Shown: positions 7,013-13,932 of the stretch, one piece after another
Numbering within the stretch: position 1 is the stretch's first letter
Layout: the number at the start of each line of letters is the position of its first letter
Assembly: GCA_946611525.1 (NCBI GenBank)
Contig: CAMODS010000007.1
Location: 1-17,707, forward strand
From: an uncultured Lachnospiraceae bacterium
Lineage (GTDB): Bacteria > Bacillota > Clostridia > Lachnospirales > Lachnospiraceae
DNA length: 17,707 nucleotides
Reading direction: 5' to 3'
Position numbers and translations under genes: made by a program
The notes under the pieces: generated by a model
Seen by the model: only the letters and a program-made list of their open reading frames with translations
What the model was told of the DNA's origin: nothing
Database searches by the model: none

Positions 7013-8692
7013 TTAAAAGTAGTCCTTTGAGAATCTAACAAGCCTGTTCATAGCCGAGAACATACCTCGAATTGAAGCTCTGGTAATGTTGGATGAAAGC
7101 CCCACTCCATATGTCCTGATACCTGTGCGGGGATCTTCCATCTCGATATATGCTGCAGCCTTGGCGTGGCTTCCGGTAGAAAGAGCATGCTCCGAGTAGT
7201 CCTGAACGGTGAAGCCCATACCGGGTACACACTGACGGATAGCCAGGGTTACAGCATCCACAGGTCCGTTTCCGTCTGCCTCCGAATGGAAAACCTCTCC
7301 GTTGTACTCGAAGTCCAAAGCCACATGTGTATCGTCGTCACCTGTGTTGTCATTGATATCCACATAGTTGAGCTTGTAGGGCTCCTTGATATCCAGGTAC
7401 TCCTTTTTGAAGGCTGACATGATGACCTCGGGTTTGACCTCTCCACCCATCTGCTCGGATATCTTTTGGATGACGTCTGCAAACTCTCTCTGCATCATCT
7501 TCGGCAGCTTGTATCCGTAAACTGTATCCATGACGAAAGCTACACCGCCCTTGCCGGACTGGGAATTGATGCGTACCACCGGCTCATATTTCCTGCCGAT
7601 ATCCGCAGGGTCTATGGGTAGATAGGGCACCTGCCAGATGTCGCTGCCTCTCTCCTTAAGAGCCTTTGTCCCCTTGTTAATAGCATCCTGATGGGATCCT
7701 GAAAAAGCTGTAAATACAAGCTTTCCGGCATATGGATGCCTCATATCCACCTCCATCTTGCAACAGCGTTCAAAGACATCCACTATCTCGTTTATGTTTT
7801 CTATGTTAAGCTGGGGATCGATACCCTGTGAAAACATATTGTAAGCCACGGTGAGGATGTCTACATTACCGGTCCTCTCACCGTTGCCCAAAAGTGTGCC
7901 CTCCACACGATCAGCTCCGGCAAGAAGAGCAAGCTCCGTACCGGCCACTCCGGTACCCCTGTCGTTGTGGGGATGTATGCTTATGATCACGTTATTTCTG
8001 TCTTCAATATGATCTGATACCCACTCGATCTGGTCTGCATATACGTTGGGCGTATTCATCTCAACTGTGTTGGGAAGATTGAAAATGATGGGGGCGTCTG
8101 TAGCATGATCCCACTCACGTGCTACTGCATTACAGATGTCCGCTGCAAAGTCAACCTCGGTACCGGAAAAGCTCTCCGGGGAATACTCCAGCTGAAGATT
8201 GCCGTCATATTTTTTAAGCCCCTCTTTGACCATGCGGGTGCCGTCCACTGCTATCTGTATGATCTCATCCCTGTCCATACCAAAAACTACATCTCTCTGA
8301 AGAGTAGAAGTGGAATTGTAGATATGGAATACCACGTTTTTGATCCCCTCGATAGCCTCATAAGTGCGGTCAATAAGCTCTTTGCGGCACTGAGAGAGCA
8401 CCTGAACCTTTACGTCATCGGGGATCTTGTTCTCAGCCACCAACCTGCGCAAAAAATCAAACTCTATCTGGCTGGCTGCGGGAAAGCCTATCTCTATCTC
8501 CTTGAAACCAAGCTTTATCAGGAGGTCAAAAAACTCCATCTTTTCATCTACATTCATGGGCTCGATAAGCGCCTGGTTACCGTCTCTTAAGTCAACGCTG
8601 CACCAGATGGGGGCATGCTCTATCTCCTTGTTGGGCCACCTTCTGTTAGGATAATCCACTACCGGATTCTTCCTGTATCTCTTGTAGTTCAT
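7013..8692 (-). CDS. leuA: 2-isopropylmalate synthase (long, LeuA2-type)
   Basis: First committed step of leucine synthesis: Claisen condensation of acetyl-CoA with 2-ketoisovalerate, in the cytosol. The 559-residue protein matches the longer class shared with mycobacteria and some clostridia (opening N-Y-K-R-Y..., W-C-S-V-D-L-R-D-G-N-Q at 30-40). Active-site elements: D-L-R-D-G-N-Q with the metal-binding Asp, H-P-H-N-D-R-G (240-246, metal-binding histidines) and G-N-G-E-R-T-G-N-V-D (269-278). Residues from about 430 on form the C-terminal regulatory domain expected to bind leucine for feedback inhibition. GAGGAGG just upstream of the ATG at 8692 fixes the start. It lies 29 bases behind an HPr gene and nine bases ahead of rfbD. 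No T-box or leader peptide fits in those gaps, so leucine-responsive attenuation is not evident here. Confidence 0.96.
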   Translation of the reverse strand: MNYKRYRKNPVVDYPNRRWPNKEIEHAPIWCSVDLRDGNQALIEPMNVDEKMEFFDLLIKLGFKEIEIGFPAASQIEFDFLRRLVAENKIPDDVKVQVLSQCRKELIDRTYEAIEGIKNVVFHIYNSTSTLQRDVVFGMDRDEIIQIAVDGTRMVKEGLKKYDGNLQLEYSPESFSGTEVDFAADICNAVAREWDHATDAPIIFNLPNTVEMNTPNVYADQIEWVSDHIEDRNNVIISIHPHNDRGTGVAGTELALLAGADRVEGTLLGNGERTGNVDILTVAYNMFSQGIDPQLNIENINEIVDVFERCCKMEVDMRHPYAGKLVFTAFSGSHQDAINKGTKALKERGSDIWQVPYLPIDPADIGRKYEPVVRINSQSGKGGVAFVMDTVYGYKLPKMMQREFADVIQKISEQMGGEVKPEVIMSAFKKEYLDIKEPYKLNYVDINDNTGDDDTHVALDFEYNGEVFHSEADGNGPVDAVTLAIRQCVPGMGFTVQDYSEHALSTGSHAKAAAYIEMEDPRTGIRTYGVGLSSNITRASIRGMFSAMNRLVRFSKDYF

Positions 8693-8721
8693 TCTTCCTC
8701 CTCGATTTACCTTTGTTCTTG

Positions 8722-8994
8722 CTAAACTCTTTCACCAAAACCGGAATGGACAAGCTCTATAAGCGCATGAAGAGCTTCCTCTTCGTCCTCTCCGTCACAG
8801 ACTATCTCGACCTCGTCGCCTCGTCTGACTCCTGCCCCCAGCACAGAAAGAACGCTCTTTGCATTGTATTCCCGTTTATCACATTTGTTGAAATGAATCT
8901 TTGATTTATAGCCCTCGGCCATTTCACAAAACATGCCGGCAGGCCTTAAGTGAAACCCCGATGGATTTTTCACCATTACCTTCTCGCTTACCAT
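8722..8994 (-). CDS. HPr family phosphocarrier protein
   Basis: A 90-residue HPr. It shows the phosphoryl-accepting histidine at the canonical position (N-P-S-G-F-H15-L-R17-P-A-G) and a serine at position 47 (N-A-K-S-V-L-S-V-L-G), matching the HPr kinase site Ser46. The sequence around the Ser differs from the usual S-I-M-G-V-M-S-L and the C-terminus ends H-S-G-F-G-E-R-V, so it may be a second, specialised HPr rather than the main PTS carrier; ptsI is not adjacent. AAGGGGGA sits six to seven bases before the ATG at 8994, so this start is preferred over an upstream in-frame ATG at 9036. It is followed by leuA after 29 bases, presumably in the same transcript. Family firm, role open. Confidence 0.9.
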   Translation of the reverse strand: MVSEKVMVKNPSGFHLRPAGMFCEMAEGYKSKIHFNKCDKREYNAKSVLSVLGAGVRRGDEVEIVCDGEDEEEALHALIELVHSGFGERV

Positions 8995-9013
8995 ATTTTT
9001 CCCCCTTGTCATT

Positions 9014-9057
9014 CCGGTGTGACATTTAACCCTCATTTTTTACAAAGGCTACACCGG
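9014..9057 (-). repeat. Long-spaced inverted repeat between cdaR and the HPr gene
   Basis: A perfect 7-base inverted repeat, CCGGTGT (9014-9020) and ACACCGG (9051-9057), with a 30-base spacer, fills much of the 83-base gap between the cdaR stop and the HPr start. In mRNA it would close a stem about 20 bases before the HPr start, just ahead of its ribosome site. No T-run follows it, so it is not a standard terminator. It could be a processing or folding element, or chance. Confidence 0.3.
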
Positions 9058-9077
9058 GCCTGACCTAAATAATCCAC

Positions 9078-10391
9078 CTACTCCTGCTGAGTGACATCTC
9101 CTTCCATCTCAGTGGTCTCGTTTTCGTCATCCAAAATATCGTCATCCTCCGGCGGGGCTTCCCTGAGTCTGATCTCTATCTGGGTGGTAGCCGTAGAGGC
9201 GGTGATGCCCGTATCCAGATCCAGATTGACCGAAACCGTATGGTCTCCCTCGGAGAGTCCGCTGGCATCTACGTAACCGGCCACTTCACCCTCCTTTAAA
9301 GCCTCTATCAGGGATCTGTTGCCCGAAACCTTTACAGGGATGACATCATTTGTAAACTCTGCCACATACTCCGGATCCAGGTTTCTGATGGTGAGGTTGG
9401 CCGCGGGAATATCCAGGGTCTCCTCCACCGTCTCATCCAGGCTTATGCTCACAGTGATCTGTGCGTCGGAACTGTCTACCAGCGATACCCCCTCAGGCAG
9501 ATATGTTCTGATATCGACTGTAGTATCCACACTTGTCGTAACTGTGGACAGGTCAATGACCTCCGCAGGAATGACTATGGATGTCACTGTGTTTATCACC
9601 TCGGGTGCACCCATAATCCTAATGTTGTTGGGATTAACGGATACCGACTCTAGCGTCAGGTCTCCGGGCAGCTGACCCGTGGTCTCTATATCAACGCCTA
9701 CTGTCTTTATGGACAGCATCTTGGCACTGACATCTACGGTAGTCTCAGAAAGCGTGAGCTTTGTGGCATCCACCACATCTCCCGAACTGTTCAAAAGTGT
9801 GGGCACCACACTCTCCGTGATATCCGTATCCATACCGGCCACATCGCATACAGCCTCAACATGATCCACCTGAGAAACAACATCCGCAGGTCCGGATATC
9901 GTAATGACATTGGGCTTAACTGTGATCTCTCCTACGGCGAAGCCCTCAGCAGGGTTGCCGGAGTACTCACCGGATATCACAAACTTCTGCTCCTTTTCCT
10001 CCCCGATTTCAAGGTAAATATACTTTTGGTTGGAGGATATTCCCACCATGGAAGTATATCGGTTGGCCACTATCTCTACCGGTATCCGGGAGTTATTTTC
10101 CAGGTTGTTAAAATCAGCGGTGGCTGTAAAATCCGAGGCTGAAAGCCGCTCCATAATAGATCGCTTCGCGCTGACTCGAAAACTTACCGTGTTTCCGTTT
10201 TCAGGGATGTTGTAGTACTTGCCCTGCTCCATCAGCACCTGCTCGTTTACCATCTGTACGTTGGTGGTAAAGGTCTTGGACTGGGAGGGATCATCCACAT
10301 TTACCACGATGATCCACAAAAGCACTGCCCCGAAAAACGCTCCGATCTTAAGTCCTATATTGTGTGTGAAGGCACTTTTCAATCTGTTCAT
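9078..10391 (-). CDS. cdaR: CdaR, YbbR-domain regulator of diadenylate cyclase
   Basis: A 437-residue extracytoplasmic regulator of CdaA. It has an N-terminal cytosolic tail and a single membrane anchor (about residues 12-31, G-L-K-I-G-A-F-F-G-A-V-L-L-W-I-I-V-V-N-V). Several beta-rich YbbR repeats of about 80 residues follow, each with the I-x-I-x-G-P/A-P-x-V pattern (for example I-T-I-S-G-P-A-D-V-V and I-R-I-M-G-A-P-E-V-I). It ends in an acidic, low-complexity tail (E-D-D-D-I-L-D-D-E-N-E) that is not part of a YbbR repeat. GGAAGGAGGG about ten bases upstream supports the ATG at 10391, which overlaps the cdaA stop (ATGA). CdaR contacts the cyclase and tunes c-di-AMP output in characterised Bacillota. 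glmM, the classical third gene, does not follow; an HPr gene does. Confidence 0.93.
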   Translation of the reverse strand: MNRLKSAFTHNIGLKIGAFFGAVLLWIIVVNVDDPSQSKTFTTNVQMVNEQVLMEQGKYYNIPENGNTVSFRVSAKRSIMERLSASDFTATADFNNLENNSRIPVEIVANRYTSMVGISSNQKYIYLEIGEEKEQKFVISGEYSGNPAEGFAVGEITVKPNVITISGPADVVSQVDHVEAVCDVAGMDTDITESVVPTLLNSSGDVVDATKLTLSETTVDVSAKMLSIKTVGVDIETTGQLPGDLTLESVSVNPNNIRIMGAPEVINTVTSIVIPAEVIDLSTVTTSVDTTVDIRTYLPEGVSLVDSSDAQITVSISLDETVEETLDIPAANLTIRNLDPEYVAEFTNDVIPVKVSGNRSLIEALKEGEVAGYVDASGLSEGDHTVSVNLDLDTGITASTATTQIEIRLREAPPEDDDILDDENETTEMEGDVTQQE

Positions 10392-11272
10392 TTATGAAGC
10401 ACCCTCCTTCCGAACCTCTTGAAGAAACCGTACTTTTCCGCAGGCTCTATGGGATTTTGCAATCTGGTCAGGATCTCCGTAAGCTCTCCGGCATCCAGAT
10501 CGCGGATAAGTCTGTTTTCTGTGGCCACGGAAACCCTGCCTGTCTCCTCTGATACCACGATGGTCACACTGTCGCTCACCTCGCTGATGCCGACGGCAGC
10601 CCTGTGCCTGGTTCCCAGTTCCTTGGAAAGCATCATGGAATCCGTAAGTGGCAGATAACAGGTAGCAGATACCACCCTGTCTCCCCTGACTATGACCGCT
10701 CCGTCATGAAGCGGCGTGTTTTTTTCAAAGATATTTATCAAAAGCTGACGGGATAAAAGGGCGTCCACCTCAATGCCGGTACGCTCATATTCCGTAAGTT
10801 GTACATCCTTTTCGACCACGATAAGGGCTCCGGTTTTTACGGCTCCCATCTCGTAACAGGCCTTTACCAGGTCCTGAAGGGTCCTGTCGGAAAAGCGCTT
10901 ACCCACATCCCTGCCGGCAACCACGGGTATCAGCCGGTTCATCCAGTTAGAGCGTCCCAGTCTCTCAAGGGCAGCACGAAGCTCAGGCTGAAACACCACA
11001 ATAAGTGCTATCAGTCCGGCACTGACCAGCTTTTCTCCAAGCCAGAGGATGGTGTTCATCTGTAAGGCCGCCGCCACGATGAAAAAGACTACCACGATGA
11101 CGATGCCGCGAAGCAGCATAAACGCCCTGGTATCCTTGATCCAAACCAGGATCATGTAAAAAAACATGGCGATCAGCACTATCTCCACACCATCTATGAC
11201 ATGGAAATGAGGGATACTCAAATTGAAGTAATCCCCCAGAAAAGTGTTGAGATTGTTGAATGTCTCACTCAA
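10388..11272 (-). CDS. cdaA: CdaA diadenylate cyclase
   Basis: Membrane-bound enzyme joining two ATP molecules into c-di-AMP, the messenger controlling potassium, osmolytes and wall homeostasis. The 294 residues hold three N-terminal membrane helices (about 27-45, 52-70 and 80-95) and a DisA_N catalytic domain. That domain shows L-H-D-G-A (188-192, with the D-G-A motif), G-T-R-H-R-A-A (220-226, the R-H-R motif) and S-E-E-T-G (241-245). The only start codon consistent with an upstream in-frame stop and full helices is TTG at 11272, preceded by AGGAAAGGG and GGAAAG. The frame overlaps the previous gene by eight bases and the cdaR start by four, so all three are translationally coupled. The function call is firm; the weak TTG start is the notable point. 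Confidence 0.95.
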   Translation of the reverse strand: MSETFNNLNTFLGDYFNLSIPHFHVIDGVEIVLIAMFFYMILVWIKDTRAFMLLRGIVIVVVFFIVAAALQMNTILWLGEKLVSAGLIALIVVFQPELRAALERLGRSNWMNRLIPVVAGRDVGKRFSDRTLQDLVKACYEMGAVKTGALIVVEKDVQLTEYERTGIEVDALLSRQLLINIFEKNTPLHDGAVIVRGDRVVSATCYLPLTDSMMLSKELGTRHRAAVGISEVSDSVTIVVSEETGRVSVATENRLIRDLDAGELTEILTRLQNPIEPAEKYGFFKRFGRRVLHK

Positions 11273-12224
11273 ATGTCTTTCCGCCCTTTCCTAACTGCGC
11301 TGTATCCTGTGTCGTTATCTTTTTGATCTCCTTTGACTCCTGTGCAAGTCTGATCTTGGGTACAGCAGTAACATAATAATAATACTCATCATCCTCAAAC
11401 TGAACCTTCTGGGCCCTGTTGTAATCCAGATCCAGTACAAGATAGTTTGTGGCAAAACCTATAACAAGAACTATAAGGTTCCCTCCGATAAGCCACGGGA
11501 TCTGGGAATTACGGGCTGTCAAAAGATATCCGGTCAAAAGGATGAGGAATTCCAAAACCACTCCCACAGCCACAGCAATAAGCCATGAATGGGCTATCTT
11601 TAAGTTCCTGATGGAGTATACTGCCAAAAACATCACCACAAGTGCAGTGAGGTATACGTAAAACATCACATTGGTCACCATCCCCTCGGTGAGGATGTCT
11701 AAGACGGAAATAGAGTCCTTGGAATCCAACAGCTGTGGCGCATGATCCTTTACGCTCTTTAAATAATATGAAATGGTGGCTCCACATATTACGGTAGTCA
11801 CCTCATTGGCCTTTCCCAAAAGCCCCGACTGGAGCGGAAGCAGATATGGCACATGCAGCTGATATGCCACGGTAACCCCCGGAAGGTTCTGATAGTCCCG
11901 GCCGTGGTATACTCCGCATAGAATGTAAGATACCACAAAAAACACTACTGCCACCAATGCCACTATCCTGGACAGCGATAAAAGCTCCAGTATCAAAAAT
12001 ATCTCCACCACAAGTGCCATGGCACTGACAGGCACAAGAGAACAAAGCACTGCGATGACCACGTGCAACCACAGATGAGACAAAACCTCGGAATATCCAA
12101 AGCCTGACGCAATAACCTCAAGTGCAATAAGGGTGATGATGCCTTTGAAAACCCTGTCCACCCATACCTCATGGGTCATTATGAAATTCCTAAGCTGCTC
12201 ACGCAGCTTCATAAAAAAAGTCAC
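11265..12224 (-). CDS. Unrecognised polytopic membrane protein coupled to cdaA
   Basis: 319 residues with about seven hydrophobic helices: one pair near 27-72, a long hydrophobic block at 72-107, then three helices between about 188 and 266. A cytosolic tail of about 50 residues follows, with a striking acidic-aromatic patch F-E-D-D-E-Y-Y-Y-Y-V-T-A-V-P-K and many charged residues. The central loop (about 108-185) is mostly polar. I cannot name a family. The start is GTG at 12224, overlapping the upstream stop (GTGA), because GGAGGA lies six bases ahead of it; the in-frame ATG at 12212 is too far from that site. It overlaps cdaA by eight bases, so its product is made in step with the cyclase. 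A role in c-di-AMP signalling, as sensor, transporter or partner of CdaA, is inference from position only. Confidence 0.75.
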   Translation of the reverse strand: MTFFMKLREQLRNFIMTHEVWVDRVFKGIITLIALEVIASGFGYSEVLSHLWLHVVIAVLCSLVPVSAMALVVEIFLILELLSLSRIVALVAVVFFVVSYILCGVYHGRDYQNLPGVTVAYQLHVPYLLPLQSGLLGKANEVTTVICGATISYYLKSVKDHAPQLLDSKDSISVLDILTEGMVTNVMFYVYLTALVVMFLAVYSIRNLKIAHSWLIAVAVGVVLEFLILLTGYLLTARNSQIPWLIGGNLIVLVIGFATNYLVLDLDYNRAQKVQFEDDEYYYYVTAVPKIRLAQESKEIKKITTQDTAQLGKGGKTFE

Positions 12225-12619
12225 ATCAAATCCTCCATGGTCTCCATGGAAATAGTGGGAGACCGGTTCTCCTCCTCCTCAATGTAGAGCTCCTCAAGCT
12301 CCTTTAGATCTGCCATCCTTCGCTCGATGACAGCCCTGCCCACCTTGTATCTCTTTGCGGCTTGCCGCCTGGTAAAAAAGATATATAAAAAAAGGTGGAA
12401 CAAATACCCCAATATGGCCAAAACCCCGATCAAAAGGATCAAGGTCTCATCTATATTTACTATGACCGAGTTGAAAAGCACGGCCATGACACCAATAAAT
12501 ATCGCCGCATAAGTAATAGTGCCTATGATAAAAGCAACCACACCATAAGCGCCCATATAATCCTTTTTTGAAATGTTGGCCACGGGAGCGTAATACCTTG
12601 CATCATTCTTCTCATCCAT
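12221..12619 (-). CDS. Unrecognised small two-helix membrane protein, first gene before cdaA
   Basis: About 132 residues. It has a short N-terminus, two hydrophobic helices separated by a short loop (V-A-F-I-I-G-T-I-T-Y-A-A-I-F-I-G and I-L-L-I-G-V-L-A-I-L-G-Y-L-F), then a basic and a strongly acidic helical tail (R-R-M-A-D-L-K-E-L-E-E-L-Y-I-E-E-E-E-N) likely to be coiled coil. No family recognised. Start choice is uncertain: in-frame ATGs occur at 12661, 12634, 12625 and 12619. I prefer 12619 because AAGGA lies five bases before it, while the one at 12661 sits only eight bases after a terminator T-run with no properly spaced ribosome site. The stop overlaps the next GTG start by four bases. 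It opens the chain unknown - unknown - cdaA - cdaR, so it is probably in the same transcript. Confidence 0.65.
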   Translation of the reverse strand: MDEKNDARYYAPVANISKKDYMGAYGVVAFIIGTITYAAIFIGVMAVLFNSVIVNIDETLILLIGVLAILGYLFHLFLYIFFTRRQAAKRYKVGRAVIERRMADLKELEELYIEEEENRSPTISMETMEDLM

Positions 12620-12673
12620 GGCCATCCTTGTCATCTTAATGACCCGCTTTTCACTAAGCATATCCCTGTCTCT

Positions 12674-12705
12674 TAAAAAAGCCGCCGCAAAAATAGGCGG
12701 CGGCT
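12674..12705 (-). terminator. Intrinsic terminator after the comFC-yvyF unit
   Basis: A nine-pair stem, AGCCGCCGC (12680-12688 on the plus strand) against GCGGCGGCT (12697-12705), with an eight-base loop; read on the minus strand it is followed by six T residues. It begins five bases after the stop of the YvyF-like gene. It is the only convincing rho-independent terminator in the window. On the plus strand it is followed by CGTTTTAT, so weak bidirectional action is possible. It stands directly in front of the gene chain leading to cdaA. Confidence 0.9.
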
Positions 12706-12709
12706 CGTT

Positions 12710-13114
12710 TTATCTCTTAAATCTCATCTTGTCCGAATCATGCATCTTTTTAGGCTCCGGAGCCTGTGCCTGAGGCCTTTTAAAAGCAGATGAAAGACTG
12801 CTTGCCATAGTGTTCTTGCACTTTTCACAGAAGCGACCTGTCCTGATGGGGTCTCCACAGTTCTCGCATTCAAGCATAATGGGTGAGTCTTTGGAAAACT
12901 CCAGCCGCTCCTCCCTGACCCACTGGTTGATCTGCTGAACTGAGACCTCACACTCGTCGGAGATCTGTTGAATGTTGGAATGAGGGTTTTCCCGGATATA
13001 ATCCCTTACCTTTTCAAAATCCTTTTCTGCATTTTCACGGCAGATCGGACATACAGACGGTCCTCCCAGGTAGTTGAACATCCTACCGCAGTTTCTGCAA
13101 TTTCGAACATCCAT
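12710..13114 (-). CDS. YvyF-like protein (zinc ribbon plus HTH)
   Basis: A 134-residue protein of the flagellar-operon-protein family that includes Bacillus subtilis YvyF. It has an N-terminal four-cysteine knuckle (C6, C9, C22, C25), a helix-turn-helix-like centre (about 45-68, N-I-Q-Q-I-S-D-E-C-E-V-S-V-Q-Q-I), a second knuckle (C83, C86, C96, C99) and a basic tail. It could bind nucleic acid or protein partners; its exact role is not established. GGGAGGG about nine bases upstream supports the ATG at 13114. Its position right behind comFC, with a 22-base gap, mirrors the comF-yvyF order in Bacillus. Here, however, a terminator follows at once, and flgM or other flagellar genes do not follow within the window. 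Confidence 0.82.
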   Translation of the reverse strand: MDVRNCRNCGRMFNYLGGPSVCPICRENAEKDFEKVRDYIRENPHSNIQQISDECEVSVQQINQWVREERLEFSKDSPIMLECENCGDPIRTGRFCEKCKNTMASSLSSAFKRPQAQAPEPKKMHDSDKMRFKR

Positions 13115-13136
13115 AAATCAAAACCCTCCCACATTT

Positions 13137-13859
13137 CTAGCCTGCTCCAATACATATGCAAAACGAAAAGACCCGGCAGCCGAACCCCTCGACCAATGCC
13201 TTAGCCGCCTCGTTTACTGTAGTGCCCGTGGTGTATATATCATCAACCAACAGCACACACTCAAATTTTACACCACTTTGCCCTATTTTAAAAGCATTTT
13301 TGAGATTTTTTTGGCGATTTTTCCTGTCTAAACCCTTTTGTGGGATCGTATTTTTAACTCTCTTTAAAATATCCGGCTCCATAGGGATCGACATCAGTAC
13401 GGAAAGCCGCTTTGCAAACTCCTCTGCCTGGTTGTATCCACGGGCCTTTTTCTTGTCGGCGTACATGGGAACAGGCACTATCACATCAGGAGCCACGTCC
13501 GAAAGCCAGGTCTTGTTATTCTCGAAGGAAACTCTGGCCAGCGGCCGGGCATACACCCGTCTGCCGGAATACTTGAAGCGGTACATGGCCGTCTTCATGG
13601 GTCCTGTATATAAAAAAGCACTCCTGCCCTGGATCACCGCGTGGTCCACACCCTCACAGTCCCGGCATAGATCCGTCATCATGGTCACGATAGGCTTTCC
13701 GCATCGCAGACATACCCTGCCCGAAACCGGGCGCACCAGCCTTACGCATGTGTCACAGAAAACCCGGTCGGACTCATATCCATGCAGGATGCCGTCACAA
13801 CCGGGACATCTGGCAGGATAAAGGATCCGTTTAAAGGCCCCTGATATTTCTTTTTTCAT
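13137..13859 (-). CDS. comFC: ComF family protein (ComFC), phosphoribosyltransferase-like
   Basis: A 240-residue competence-associated protein, needed for efficient DNA uptake or processing in transformable relatives. Eight cysteines in four C-x-x-C pairs (C18/C21, C35/C38, C50/C53, C65/C68) form an N-terminal zinc-binding part. The C-terminal type I phosphoribosyltransferase fold carries the PRPP motif V-L-L-V-D-D-I-Y-T-T-G-T-T (202-214), with K-A-R-G-Y-N-Q-A (138-145) before it, as in the family. GGAGG six bases before the ATG at 13859 fixes the start, but that site is buried in a predicted hairpin. A sigma-A-like promoter lies just upstream. comFA is not next to it; the upstream neighbour is an exported envelope protein. 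The family is firm; whether the host is transformable is unknown. Confidence 0.94.
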   Translation of the reverse strand: MKKEISGAFKRILYPARCPGCDGILHGYESDRVFCDTCVRLVRPVSGRVCLRCGKPIVTMMTDLCRDCEGVDHAVIQGRSAFLYTGPMKTAMYRFKYSGRRVYARPLARVSFENNKTWLSDVAPDVIVPVPMYADKKKARGYNQAEEFAKRLSVLMSIPMEPDILKRVKNTIPQKGLDRKNRQKNLKNAFKIGQSGVKFECVLLVDDIYTTGTTVNEAAKALVEGFGCRVFSFCICIGAG

Positions 13860-13864
13860 CTAAC

Positions 13865-13886
13865 GCCTCCGTATCACAACGGAAGC
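13865..13886 (-). promoter_or_regulatory. Hairpin covering the comFC ribosome site
   Basis: In the mRNA, GCTTCCGT (from 13886 to 13879) can pair with ACGGAGGC (13872 to 13865) around a six-base loop, giving eight pairs with one G-U. The 3' arm contains the whole GGAGG ribosome site of comFC, six bases from its ATG. Folding would block translation initiation unless it is opened by an antisense RNA, a protein, temperature or a leading ribosome. Confidence 0.55.
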
Positions 13887-13903
13887 TAAGTCTCTCCCAA
13901 AAA

Positions 13904-13932
13904 ACTATATCATACCACGTCTATTTAAGCAA
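13904..13932 (-). promoter_or_regulatory. Candidate sigma-A promoter for comFC-yvyF
   Basis: A -35-like TTGCTT (13932 to 13927) and -10 TATAGT (13909 to 13904, five of six consensus bases) are separated by 17 bases on the minus strand. The -35 box overlaps the last codons of the DHHW gene. Transcription would start near 13897, leaving a leader of about 38 bases that holds the ribosome-site hairpin. The -10 is good and the -35 only moderate. Confidence 0.5.

Noticed and set aside
8105..8590. Open frame of about 160 codons on the plus strand inside leuA
   Set aside because: It is antisense to well-conserved leuA coding sequence, with no recognisable product.
8693..8721. T-box or leucine leader in front of leuA
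   Set aside because: Only 29 bases separate the HPr stop from leuA, too few for any such element.
12620..12661. ATG at 12661 as start of the first gene before cdaA
   Set aside because: It is only eight bases from the terminator T-run and AGGG is two bases from the codon, too close; 12619 has better spacing. This is not excluded outright.
13156..13821. Open frame of about 220 codons on the plus strand
   Set aside because: It lies wholly antisense to comFC, whose zinc and PRPP motifs and ribosome site are clear; the translation shows no domain and there is no ribosome site.
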